Shown piece after piece: positions 43,404 through 51,709 of a stretch of DNA of 64,000 nt. The position numbers and the translations under genes were made by a program. The stretch's first letter is position 1. Each line of letters begins with the position of its first letter. The notes below the pieces were generated by a model. That model saw nothing but the letters and a program-made list of their open reading frames with translations, made no database searches and had not been told where the DNA came from. Origin of the DNA: Canibacter sp052085365 (GTDB lineage: Bacteria > Actinomycetota > Actinomycetes > Actinomycetales > Microbacteriaceae). The stretch covers positions 36,429-100,428 of the forward strand of contig JBQDFP010000007.1 of the NCBI GenBank assembly GCA_052085365.1, in the 5' to 3' direction.

Positions 43404-44375
43404 TTAACTGAAATCACTCGACGTGCCTATAAGTAACTGCATAATAGCGTTGAGGTCGTAGTTACCGCCTGAGAGAACAAATACCACGTGTTCCTTGTCT
43501 CTAAGCGGTAGTGAATTCGAGAGCGCTGCCGCTGGCGCCATACAAGATGAAGGCTCGGCGAGGATGTGTCCACGTTCAAGTACCAGACGGAGTGCTTCTA
43601 CGATTTGCTCATCATTGACGGTTACGACGTCATCCACTTTGGACGAAATAATTTCATAGTTTGACTCGTCAGTATCCACACCTCTGGTTGCGTCCGCAAT
43701 TGTCTCACCGACTTCGGTGAGATCGTGACAGTACCCTGCGTTCAAGCTCCTTGTGTAGCGTGGAACGACCATGTTTTCGACGCCGTAGACACGAACTTCA
43801 GGGCGAACGGCTTTCACCGCAGTCGCAACTCCAGAGACGAGCCCGCCACCACCAATTGGTACTACCACAGCATCAACGTGTGGCAGGTCTTGAACGATTT
43901 CCAATCCACATGTTCCCTGGCCTGCTTTCACCGACAATGTTGCGAAAGGATGCACCAGGGTGCGTTGCTCGTCTCGAGCCAACCTCGCTGCCGTTTCTGC
44001 TCGCTTGCGTACATCGACCAGTATGATGTCTGCACCGTGCGACTCGACTAATGCAAGCTTTGCACGGTTCACGCTTTCGGGCATCACAATTTTGACATTA
44101 ATCCCTAGCCTTTTTGACGCATATGCCATTGCTTGTGCGTGGTTGCCCGATGAATAACAGATGACACCTCGTTCTCGCTCATCTTGACTCAGGGTTCGCA
44201 ATGCATTCATAGCGCCCCGTAGTTTGAAAGATGACGTAATTTGCATGCATTCAGCTTTGAGATACACCTGGCAACCTAAAGCATCATCGAGTCCCGGGAT
44301 TCGCAATAACGGGGTATGGAGAATATCGTCTCGAATGCGTTCGCGTGCTTCAATTACATCGTTGAGTTCAAGCAA
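43404..44375 (-). CDS. PLP-dependent threonine/serine dehydratase-like enzyme
   Basis: 323 residues from TTG 44375. This start is chosen because AAAGGAG (44382-44388) lies six bases upstream; ATG codons further upstream (44402, 44417, 44465) have none and would add a tail unlike the family. Fold-type II features: Schiff-base lysine in ITSSFKLRGAMNAL (K51), SSGNHAQAMAYASK and the phosphate-binding GGGGL (175-179). No C-terminal ACT domain, so this is the biodegradative, unregulated form. It releases ammonia through an enamine/imine, the classical RidA substrate, and two RidA genes are close by. It could also act on a 3-hydroxy amino acid. Confidence 0.87.
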   Translation of the reverse strand: MLELNDVIEARERIRDDILHTPLLRIPGLDDALGCQVYLKAECMQITSSFKLRGAMNALRTLSQDERERGVICYSSGNHAQAMAYASKRLGINVKIVMPESVNRAKLALVESHGADIILVDVRKRAETAARLARDEQRTLVHPFATLSVKAGQGTCGLEIVQDLPHVDAVVVPIGGGGLVSGVATAVKAVRPEVRVYGVENMVVPRYTRSLNAGYCHDLTEVGETIADATRGVDTDESNYEIISSKVDDVVTVNDEQIVEALRLVLERGHILAEPSSCMAPAAALSNSLPLRDKEHVVFVLSGGNYDLNAIMQLLIGTSSDFS

Positions 44376-44716
44376 GTGCTTCTCCTTTGTAGCTTCGATC
44401 ATTTCCTGAGCGAGCATGTGACAGATCGATATTGTCAGACTAGGGATGCGGAGGTTGCCGTTCAACTGCCAAAGCGTATCGATGAATTCCTCGAAGGTAT
44501 CGCTTCATCGCGACAGGTTTCTATTAGGAGTGCGTGTGAACGCTGGCTTAAGCATGAACTGAGATTCTTGAACTTATGACGGGTGCGATGTCGTACTGAG
44601 ACATGCGTCGAAGGTATCGGTCATGTTTATTTGATATTGGAGGAGCAACACAGGTGATGAAACTCTTGGGTATATAGACACGCGCACAGCGTGACCGGTT
44701 AATCAAGGGAGATACT
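44376..44716. other. 341-base divergent promoter region
   Basis: It separates the dehydratase (left) from the aldehyde dehydrogenase (right) and holds both promoters. A weak inverted repeat ATGTC (44588-44592) / GACAT (44600-44604) is present. A short frame GTG 44654 to TAG 44677 (seven residues) follows GGAGGAG and might be a leader peptide; evidence is slight. An in-frame stretch ending about 44577 looks protein-like but has no start or ribosome site of its own. Confidence 0.3.
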
Positions 44717-46171
44717 GTGGCTTTCGGTACGACAACTGATGAGGTCGACGCAATTGTTGTGAATTCGGATGCGGCTGCGGACACGTGGAGGAAAACACCT
44801 GCGGCAACGCGAGCTCGTTCCTTGAACGCGGTGGCAGACGCACTGGATGCTGCCGCCGATCAACTCGTGCCCATCGCACAGGAAGAGACACGACTGACGG
44901 AGGCTCGTCTTCGGGGTGAGCTGAAACGAACCACATTTCAGCTCCGGTTATTTTCAGAGGTAATCACGGAAGGCAGCTATCTCGACATACGAGTTGACCA
45001 TGCAGATCCAGAATGGCCAATGGGGGCTCCTCGGCCGGATCTACGCCGAACACTAATTCCGCTTGGGCCGGTCGTAGTATTCTCGGCTAGCAATTTCCCG
45101 TTTGCGTTCTCAGTAGCCGGCGGCGACACCGCATCTGCGCTTGCCTCAGGTTGCAGCGTGATTGTGAAAGCTCATTCTGGGCACCCAAAACTTTCCGAAA
45201 AAACCGCCGAAGTCGTGTCGAAGGGGCTTGCAGACTCCGGTGCTCCCGAGGGACTCTTCGCACTGATTCTCGGAACTCAGTCCGGGCGAGACGCGTTGAG
45301 TCACCCTCTCATAAAAGCGGGGGCGTTCACTGGTTCAATTTCGGGTGGTCGTGCATTGTTTGACATCGCGCAATCACGACCTGAACCGATTCCGTTCTAC
45401 GGTGAATTAGGAAGTGTGAACCCGGTATTTGTGACCGCGTCCGCCGCGAGAAGTGACGACCTCCTGCAGGGGTTTGTTGACTCGTTTACAGGTGGTTCCG
45501 GTCAGTTCTGCACAAAGCCGGGTTTGTTAGTGGTCCCACGGAATGCGAATGTTCCACAGAGGCTTACGACCGCGCAGGTCCCTGAAGCGGCGCCGCTGTT
45601 AAACGACCGAATTCAGACATCGTACGTCAAAACTTTGAAAGAGCTGGCGGCGATTCCAGGCGTAGAAAGGATTGTGACTCATGACGCCTGGTTGGCTGAT
45701 CCACCCACACCTTCACTGTTCAGCGTCGATATTGCTCAGGTACTTGAGAGCCCCGACACGCTCGTGTCAGAAGTATTCGGGCCGACCGCGCTGATTATTG
45801 AATACGACGAGGAGTCGCAGATGCTCGAACTGTGCAAGCTGTTGGAAGGGCAACTTACGATCTCAGTTTTTGCAAATGAGCGAGATGAAATTGCGCCGAA
45901 TCTCCTCGATTCTGCATCGCTTCGTGCAGGCAGAGTGTTATGGAATCAGTGGCCCACGGGGGTCTCTGTGACATATGCGCAGCAACATGGCGGCCCTTAC
46001 CCGGCAACGACAGCAGTGGGGACTACGTCAGTTGGAACCGCGGCTATCAACCGTTTTGTGCGGCCGGTTGCCTATCAAGGGGTGCCTGACTTGCTGCTGC
46101 CGTCTGACGTTCAAGAAGATAACCCGCTAGGACTGCTCCGACGGGTCAACGGAGTGATTATCACACCGTAA
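44717..46171 (+). CDS. aldehyde dehydrogenase, alpha-ketoglutarate-semialdehyde (2,5-dioxovalerate) type
   Basis: 484 residues from GTG 44717 after AAGGGAGA. The KGSADH/NADP-dependent subgroup is visible in LGPVVVFSASNFPFAFSVAGGDTASALASGCSVIVKAHSGHP, GAFTGSISGGRALFDIA, PIPFYGELGSVNPVFV (general base E230) and GGSGQFCTKPG (nucleophile C265). It oxidises 2,5-dioxovalerate to 2-oxoglutarate. The kdgD gene 243 bases downstream makes exactly this aldehyde, so together they give the last two steps of the oxidative glucarate/galactarate or uronate route. Confidence 0.92.
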   Translation: MAFGTTTDEVDAIVVNSDAAADTWRKTPAATRARSLNAVADALDAAADQLVPIAQEETRLTEARLRGELKRTTFQLRLFSEVITEGSYLDIRVDHADPEWPMGAPRPDLRRTLIPLGPVVVFSASNFPFAFSVAGGDTASALASGCSVIVKAHSGHPKLSEKTAEVVSKGLADSGAPEGLFALILGTQSGRDALSHPLIKAGAFTGSISGGRALFDIAQSRPEPIPFYGELGSVNPVFVTASAARSDDLLQGFVDSFTGGSGQFCTKPGLLVVPRNANVPQRLTTAQVPEAAPLLNDRIQTSYVKTLKELAAIPGVERIVTHDAWLADPPTPSLFSVDIAQVLESPDTLVSEVFGPTALIIEYDEESQMLELCKLLEGQLTISVFANERDEIAPNLLDSASLRAGRVLWNQWPTGVSVTYAQQHGGPYPATTAVGTTSVGTAAINRFVRPVAYQGVPDLLLPSDVQEDNPLGLLRRVNGVIITP

Positions 46172-46222
46172 GTTAACCAGCTTGTGGGCTCGGCTCGACC
46201 CTTGTGCTCCAACATAAAAATG

Positions 46223-46244
46223 ATGTTTCGGATAACTGAAACAT
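46223..46244. promoter_or_regulatory. inverted repeat upstream of kdgD (distal)
   Basis: ATGTTTC (46223-46229), spacer GGATAACT, GAAACAT (46238-46244): perfect 7-bp arms, 50 bases after the aldehyde dehydrogenase stop. It may be a weak terminator or a regulator site. Confidence 0.4.
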
Positions 46245-46366
46245 AGCGCATTGACAACGCGCAAAACACGCGATGGATATATTAAATTACTGATACCAAA
46301 AAGGATTCAGTCTATACATTATTCGTGTTGATTGAGTATCTGTCGCGTGAATACGATGACTGTAAT

Positions 46367-46386
46367 TGAAGTGGAATTTCACTTCA
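46367..46386. promoter_or_regulatory. near-perfect 20-bp palindrome before kdgD, operator candidate
   Basis: TGAAGTGGAA (46367-46376) and TTTCACTTCA (46377-46386) are complementary except for one pair. It ends 28 bases before the kdgD start, where a repressor would block the promoter or early message. GntR or IclR proteins often use such sites. Confidence 0.5.
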
Positions 46387-46414
46387 GAACTACGAATATA
46401 AAGGAACGAAGACT

Positions 46415-47329
46415 GTGACCTCACTTAGCCCCAAAGAACTCGCTCAGAAGATCGGCGCGGGTCTCCTTTCATTCCCCGTTACTGCATTTGACGCTGAACT
46501 CGAGTTTGACGAAACGAGGTATCGCGAACACGTCTCTTACCTGAACGGTTATGACGTAGCAGGCCTTTTTGCAGCCGGCGGAACTGGTGAGTACTTCTCA
46601 CTTTCGAATGATGAGATTAGCCAGGTTGTTCGTTCGGCTGTTGACGAAGTTAACGGAAACGTTCCCGTGCTGTCGTCAGCAGGTGGCTCTGTGGTTAACG
46701 CTATTGCTCAAGCACAAATTGCTGAAGAAGCCGGTGCGGCAGGCATTCTCTTGTTCCCGCCATATCTCACTGAATCATCGCAGGACGGCCTTGAGGCATA
46801 CGTCAGTGCGATTTGTCAGTCCACATCCTTGGGCGTGGTGGTGTACAACCGCGCGAACATGCAGTTCGAAGCCTCGACGGTTGCCCGCCTTGCCGATAAA
46901 AATCCAAACCTTGTCGGGCTCAAGGACGGTGCAGGAAGTATCGACCAAATGACTCGCATTCGAAGCGCACTTGGAGATCGTCTTGCATACATCGGTGGTC
47001 TGCCAACTGCTGAAACCTTTGCGCGTCCGTATCTGGAATTGGGTGTTACAACCTACTCGTCAGCAATGTTCAACTTTGTTCCCGAGTTCGCACTGAAGTT
47101 TTATGCTGCAGTTCGCTCGCGCGACAATAAATATATTGATGACGCGATACGTGATTTTGTCATCCCTTACCTTGAGATTCGAGACCGAAAAAAGGGGTAT
47201 GCCGTCTCAATTGTGAAGGCAGGTCTCAACGCATCTGGACGTCCAATTGGATCAGTACGCGCTCCGCTTACTGACTTGACTGAAGAAGAAACAGACCAGC
47301 TGGGCAAGCTCATTCAGCGTGCTCGGTAA
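46415..47329 (+). CDS. kdgD: 5-dehydro-4-deoxyglucarate dehydratase
   Basis: 304 residues. DHDPS/NAL-type TIM barrel with FPVTAFDAELEFDE, AAGGTGEYFSLSNDE, the Tyr of VVVYNRAN (Y144) and Schiff-base lysine in VGLKDGAGS (K170). The string GGTGEYFSL and RIRSALGDRLAYIGGLPTAETFA are typical of KdgD. It converts 5-dehydro-4-deoxy-D-glucarate to 2,5-dioxovalerate, CO2 and water. Its product is the substrate of the aldehyde dehydrogenase upstream. Upstream glucarate/galactarate dehydratases are not in the window. Confidence 0.93.
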   Translation: MTSLSPKELAQKIGAGLLSFPVTAFDAELEFDETRYREHVSYLNGYDVAGLFAAGGTGEYFSLSNDEISQVVRSAVDEVNGNVPVLSSAGGSVVNAIAQAQIAEEAGAAGILLFPPYLTESSQDGLEAYVSAICQSTSLGVVVYNRANMQFEASTVARLADKNPNLVGLKDGAGSIDQMTRIRSALGDRLAYIGGLPTAETFARPYLELGVTTYSSAMFNFVPEFALKFYAAVRSRDNKYIDDAIRDFVIPYLEIRDRKKGYAVSIVKAGLNASGRPIGSVRAPLTDLTEEETDQLGKLIQRAR

Positions 47330-47335
47330 TGCAAC

Positions 47336-47372
47336 CGGGTCGGTGACATAGCAGAAGCGTGTCACCGACCCG
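47336..47372. terminator. hairpin between kdgD and the aminotransferase gene
   Basis: CGGGTCGGTGACA (47336-47348) pairs perfectly over 13 bases with TGTCACCGACCCG (47360-47372); 11-base loop, no U-tract. It begins seven bases after the kdgD stop and precedes the next start by 25 bases. It either ends the kdgD message or protects its 3' end within a common transcript. Confidence 0.6.
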
Positions 47373-47397
47373 ACCAAATACCCTCAGGAGGAACCGC

Positions 47398-48606
47398 ATG
47401 AACACGTCATTACCCGGACTTGCGAAAGTTATGAGTTCAGTAACGGAGTCTGCGCCTCTTGCGATCGATACGCTCGCTAAAAAATATCGAGCTGCGGGTC
47501 GACCGGTGATAGCGTTTGGCGCAGGAGAACCTGATGCCGATACCGATGCCAGAATCATAGAAGTTGTCGCACAAGAAGCAGAAAAGCCTGAAAATCATCA
47601 TTATTCTCCGCCGCTTGGTCTTCCAGCGTTGCGTACCGCAGTTGCCAAGTACACCAATGATTACCTCAAGAGTGAACAGTTTAGCGAAGCCAATGTTGCA
47701 ATTACTAATGGTGGCAAGCAAGCCCTTTGGAACGTATTTTCAACGATCTTGGACCCGGGTGACGAGGTGATCATTCCGTCGCCGTACTGGACGACTTATC
47801 CAGAGCAAGTACATCTTGCTCGAGGTGTTGTGCAGGAGGTGGCGACCGATTTGGAGGCCAGCTACAAGGTCACTGTTTCCCAGCTTGAAGCGGTGACATC
47901 CTCTCAAACAAAAGCGCTAGTGTTGACCTCTCCGTCGAATCCGACCGGAAGCGTCTACACGGCAGATGAATTGGCTGATATATCTAAATGGGCTGAAAAA
48001 ACTGGTTGTTGGGTGATCTCTGACGAGATCTACCATGACTTCATCTACGACGAGTCAGAGTTCGTTTCGATTTCGCGTTTCCTGCCAGAGGATCAACTGA
48101 TCATCGTGAACGGCCTTGCCAAAAGCCATGTGTTGACCGGTTGGCGGCTAGGCTGGATCCTCGCGCCAGAGCGATTGATATCAGTTGTCAAGAATTTCCA
48201 ATCGCACACCACTGGGAACGTGTCTAACCTATCCCAGCAAGCAGCGATTGCGGCGATCACAGTCGCCCCAGATGTGCCAGACATGCTCCGATCAGTATTC
48301 GTTGAGCGCCGTCAGATAGCGAATCAGTACTTTGACGCTATGGAAAATGTAGATGCGCTTCTTCCCGATGGGGCGTTCTATTTCTTTGCGCGAGTGCAAG
48401 CGCTTCTCGATGGGAGATACACCTACCAAGGTGAGCCCGTTGTAACATCCTTGCAGCTTTCGAAGCTCCTGCTGGAGGAGATTAACCTCGCAATAGTTCC
48501 TGGTGAAGCATTTGGCGCCCCCGGGTACCTTCGATTTTCTTATGCACTCGCAACTGATCAACTCAGAGAGGGTCTTAAGCGGCTCCACGAGTTTGTTGCT
48601 GCATAG
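47398..48606 (+). CDS. class I/II pyridoxal-phosphate aminotransferase
   Basis: 402 residues from ATG 47398 behind AGGAGGA; the frame opens earlier but without a ribosome site. Fold-type I motifs: TNGGKQALWNVF, SPYWTTYPEQV, TSPSNPTGSVYT, ISDEIYHDF (D209) and the Schiff-base lysine in NGLAKSHVLTGWRLGW (K242). It is aspartate-aminotransferase-like. A specific substrate cannot be assigned; in this neighbourhood it may supply or remove the amino group of an amino acid whose carbon skeleton enters as a 2-oxo acid. Confidence 0.9.
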   Translation: MNTSLPGLAKVMSSVTESAPLAIDTLAKKYRAAGRPVIAFGAGEPDADTDARIIEVVAQEAEKPENHHYSPPLGLPALRTAVAKYTNDYLKSEQFSEANVAITNGGKQALWNVFSTILDPGDEVIIPSPYWTTYPEQVHLARGVVQEVATDLEASYKVTVSQLEAVTSSQTKALVLTSPSNPTGSVYTADELADISKWAEKTGCWVISDEIYHDFIYDESEFVSISRFLPEDQLIIVNGLAKSHVLTGWRLGWILAPERLISVVKNFQSHTTGNVSNLSQQAAIAAITVAPDVPDMLRSVFVERRQIANQYFDAMENVDALLPDGAFYFFARVQALLDGRYTYQGEPVVTSLQLSKLLLEEINLAIVPGEAFGAPGYLRFSYALATDQLREGLKRLHEFVAA

Positions 48607-48617
48607 ATGTGAAGGTT

Positions 48618-48653
48618 GTCGCTGATCTCGCTAGATGATGCGAGCTCAGCGAC
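48618..48653 (+). terminator. terminator-like hairpin after the aminotransferase
   Basis: GTCGCTGA (48618-48625) pairs with TCAGCGAC (48646-48653); inside, CTCGC (48627-48631) pairs with GCGAG (48640-48644), giving a long stem with a single T/C mismatch and an 8-base loop. It ends the preceding transcript. Confidence 0.7.
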
Positions 48654-48927
48654 ATTCTCGTGCTGTCATTCTGGGTCACACTCTGATGTTCTAGCGCCAA
48701 ATAACGTGTTCCGAAGGGTGCTTGAGTTGTGCCACCATCGAAATTCTAATTAATGACAAATAAGGTATTAGTGAATTCGAAATAGGTCTTAGACAGGTAT
48801 TGAATTCCCTGCAATACTGAAAATCACATCAAACCACGCTGAAGGTTATTTACCGTCTCAATGGTGAATACACAGCTTTTGATCAAGTACTTATTCTCAG
48901 CGAAGAGAAACGGGGAAAGGCGAGAAA
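48654..48927. other. A/T-rich promoter region of the SsuABC-like operon
   Basis: No gene is seen. The stretch 48740-48840 is strikingly A/T-rich with repeated GGTATT, GGTCTT and GAATTC words, and should hold the promoter and LysR-type binding sites for the transporter operon. GGGGAAAGGCGAGAAA before ATG 48928 includes a weak ribosome site. Confidence 0.4.
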
Positions 48928-49791
48928 ATGAATCTGGCCAAAGAAGACTCGAATGTCGAGTCTTACCAAGACCTTAATACTAAGCAAATTAGCGTGTCTC
49001 GCCAGAGCAAGGAGGCTGGTGGTCCGACCTTTGGATCGGTGATTACGTCACCAGCTGCGAAAGCCGTCATTGGCATTCTCATCGCTCTCGCACTGTGGGA
49101 AATTCTTGTTCGACTGTTTAAGTTCCCTGCGTACCTATTGGTGGGACCAATCTCAGCGTTTGAAGAGCTGATTGTACGTCCGGAGTTCTACTTCGAACAC
49201 AGTTGGGTGACACTTCAAGAAGCACTTGCAGGATTTACCCTGGGCTCAGTGCTGGGGGTACTGTTTGGATCCATTCTGTACTACCTGCCGTTCTTGCGAC
49301 ACTTCATCTATCCGATGCTTATTGCGATAGATACCATCCCAAAGGTCGCGCTAGCACCGCTGTTTATTTTGTGGTTCGGTTTTGGTTTCGAATCGAAAGC
49401 ATTCATCTCGATGCTAATTGCATTCTTCCCACTTGTTATTAACACGTATGAAGGTCTCACCTCAGTGCCAGCAGAGCTGAAAGAGCTCGCACGTATCAAC
49501 AAGGCGTCTCAGTGGATGCAGATGACCAAGATCGAATTCATCTATGCACTGCCTTATATCTTCACTGGAATGAAGATCGCAATTTCGATGGCAGTCGGCG
49601 GTGCCGTGGTTGGCGAATTCATCGCTGGCTCTAGCGGACTCGGTTTCGTGATTCTTCTCGCTAACAGCCAAGTCAATCTTTCATCAATGTTTGCGGCATT
49701 TATGGTGCTTGCCGTGATCTCTCTCCTGTTATTCGCGCTAATCGACTTCCTCGGTAGGAAGCTCGTTCCATGGCGTGCCTATGTGAAATAA
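48928..49791 (+). CDS. ABC transporter permease, SsuC/TauC type
   Basis: 287 residues. A hydrophilic N-terminus of about 45 residues precedes six hydrophobic segments. The EAA-loop of this subfamily is visible in ELKELARINKASQWMQMTKIEFIYALPYIFTGMKIAISMAVGGAVVGEF. SsuC/TauC/NrtB-like permeases import sulfonates, nitrate, thiamine precursors or small aromatics. First gene of a tight operon with its binding protein, ATPase and the M24-like enzyme. Confidence 0.93.
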   Translation: MNLAKEDSNVESYQDLNTKQISVSRQSKEAGGPTFGSVITSPAAKAVIGILIALALWEILVRLFKFPAYLLVGPISAFEELIVRPEFYFEHSWVTLQEALAGFTLGSVLGVLFGSILYYLPFLRHFIYPMLIAIDTIPKVALAPLFILWFGFGFESKAFISMLIAFFPLVINTYEGLTSVPAELKELARINKASQWMQMTKIEFIYALPYIFTGMKIAISMAVGGAVVGEFIAGSSGLGFVILLANSQVNLSSMFAAFMVLAVISLLLFALIDFLGRKLVPWRAYVK

Positions 49792-49816
49792 GCCGTTCCC
49801 GAAAGGACAGCAAAAA

Positions 49817-50878
49817 ATGTTCCGATCAACAAAACGTCGTCTCCTATCGACGAGTGCGATAGTGGCAACATCTGCGCTCTTATTAGTTGGATGTAGTGGA
49901 TCAGATGGAGATAGCTCCAAGGAGGGCCTCGAAGATGCGACCCTTATGCTCGGAGTCGCCTTCACCCCTCGCCACGCCCCTGTATTTGCGGCATATGATC
50001 AAGGTTTTTTCGAAGATGAAGGCATCAACCTTGAAATTATGCCTGGTACTGGTTCAGGTAACACTGTAGCTGCGGTCGACACCGGAAAGGTCGAGTTCGG
50101 CTGGGCAGACTTTGGCGTGACAGTACTTGATATTGCGGCCGGGAGTTCCGTGAAACAAGTGAACCTCCTGCAAGGCTCTGACTTCTACTCGGTTCTTGCG
50201 TTAGAAGGCAGTGGAATCAACGACTGGGATGACCTCAAAGGCAAGACGGTGGCGACAGAAGCTACCGGCGCAATGACTGCTATGTGGCCAATCGTTGAAG
50301 AACGAATGGGCTTCAAAGAAGGTGACGTCAAGTTGATTCACGCGAACGGAGATGCGAAGGTTCCTGGGCTGTTGTCAGGCAAATGGGATGCCAATCTCGC
50401 ATACTCTGCATCAGATGCGCCAGGTCTGATCGACCAGGGGGAGGACCCCGTCATTTTGCCTTGGAGCGATGCTGACCTCAGCATTTACGGGGACGGTGTG
50501 CTGACAAGCGAAAAGTTGCTCGAAGACAACCCCGAGCTTGTGAAGTCCTTTAACCGGGCGATCACCAAAGGCTTCATGTGGGCCTGCTCAAATACTGACG
50601 AAACTATTAAGAGCTTCAACAACCAAGTTGAGGGTTTTAGCGATATCGCGCTAGAAACCGCTATTGAAATGCAGTGTGATGGTCGTTGGAATGACGAAAA
50701 CGAGTCAGTTGGACTTGGCTACATGTCGGATGAAGGCGTGCAGCAAATTATTGACCTCGCAGGCGAGTACCTCGGGCTCGAAGATCCAGATTCGGTTTCG
50801 CCATCAGACATTTACACGAATGACTTTGTAGAACCGATCAAACCTGAAGAAGAGATCGACAGTTCGAAGTCAGAGTGA
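49817..50878 (+). CDS. ABC transporter substrate-binding lipoprotein, SsuA/THI5-like
   Basis: 353 residues. Lipobox LLLVGC (Cys26). NMT1/THI5 fold: LMLGVAFTPRHAPVFAAYDQGFFEDEGINLEIMPGTGSGNTVAAVDTGKVEFGWADFG, and GINDWDDLKGKTVATEATGAM. The group binds thiamine-pyrimidine precursors, sulfonates and other small ring or acid compounds. The C-terminal tail is acidic. Encoded between permease and ATPase, each 25 to 28 bases apart. Confidence 0.92.
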   Translation: MFRSTKRRLLSTSAIVATSALLLVGCSGSDGDSSKEGLEDATLMLGVAFTPRHAPVFAAYDQGFFEDEGINLEIMPGTGSGNTVAAVDTGKVEFGWADFGVTVLDIAAGSSVKQVNLLQGSDFYSVLALEGSGINDWDDLKGKTVATEATGAMTAMWPIVEERMGFKEGDVKLIHANGDAKVPGLLSGKWDANLAYSASDAPGLIDQGEDPVILPWSDADLSIYGDGVLTSEKLLEDNPELVKSFNRAITKGFMWACSNTDETIKSFNNQVEGFSDIALETAIEMQCDGRWNDENESVGLGYMSDEGVQQIIDLAGEYLGLEDPDSVSPSDIYTNDFVEPIKPEEEIDSSKSE

Positions 50879-50906
50879 AGCGATTCTAGGAGCGAAGGAC
50901 AGACCA

Positions 50907-51686
50907 GTGGCTTCAAATCAAAACGTGATCGACATTAACAATGTCGGCATGACCTATACATCTCGTGATGGGAAGGACGTTACAGTCCTTGAAGATTGCG
51001 ATTTCTCAGTTCAACACGGCGAATTTATCTCGATCGTGGGGCAGTCCGGTAGCGGTAAGACTACACTTTTGCGGATCATTGCGGGCCTGCTGAAAAATAC
51101 CGCAGGTGAAGTGCTGGTCAAAGATAAGCCTGTCGCTGACTCGCTACGCGAGCTCGCGATGGTCTTTCAAAATCCGGTGCTCCTCCCATGGAGGAACACA
51201 CTTGCAAACATCTTGTTGCCGATGGAGTTTCGAAAGAACGTCACCAAGGAAGTGAAGGACTATGCGCACAGTTTGTTAGATACTGTCGGGCTTTCCGGTA
51301 TGCAGAAGCGGGTTCCATATGAGCTCTCTGGTGGGATGCAACAGCGTGTTGCAATCGCTCGGGCGCTGGTATCGCGCCCCGAGATTCTGCTCATGGACGA
51401 GCCGTTTGGGGCGCTGGATGCAATGACGCGCGACACAATGAACTATGAACTCCAGCGGATTCAGACGGAAACAAACCAAACTGTATTGTTCATTACTCAC
51501 TCCATCCCGGAGGCTGTCTGGCTTGGCGACCGTGTTGTCGTTATTGGTGACCGTCCTGGTCGAATAGTCGCCGACATCAAAGTGGATATTCCAAGAATGC
51601 GAGATCGCGAATCGCGCTTTACCCCACAGTTCGCGGAATACGTCAGTGAGATTGAAGCGCTTATTGGCGCTTCGGGCGCGAAATAA
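50907..51686 (+). CDS. ABC transporter ATP-binding subunit, SsuB/TauB type
   Basis: 259 residues from GTG 50907. Walker A GQSGSGKTT, Q-loop AMVFQNPVLLPWRNTLANILLPMEF, signature LSGGMQQRVAIARAL, Walker B ILLMDEPFGALDAMTRD and His-loop VLFITHSIPEAVWLGDRV are complete. QNPVLLPW is typical of the SsuB/NrtD/TauB group. It drives uptake with the two preceding gene products. Confidence 0.94.
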   Translation: MASNQNVIDINNVGMTYTSRDGKDVTVLEDCDFSVQHGEFISIVGQSGSGKTTLLRIIAGLLKNTAGEVLVKDKPVADSLRELAMVFQNPVLLPWRNTLANILLPMEFRKNVTKEVKDYAHSLLDTVGLSGMQKRVPYELSGGMQQRVAIARALVSRPEILLMDEPFGALDAMTRDTMNYELQRIQTETNQTVLFITHSIPEAVWLGDRVVVIGDRPGRIVADIKVDIPRMRDRESRFTPQFAEYVSEIEALIGASGAK

Positions 51687-51709
51687 CTATTTATATGAAG
51701 GAGACCACC

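Noticed and set aside
44454..44579. protein-like stretch (LPKRIDEFLEGIASS...) on the plus strand
   Set aside because: It looks a little like the end of a regulator but has no start or ribosome site of its own and is too short to support a pseudogene call.
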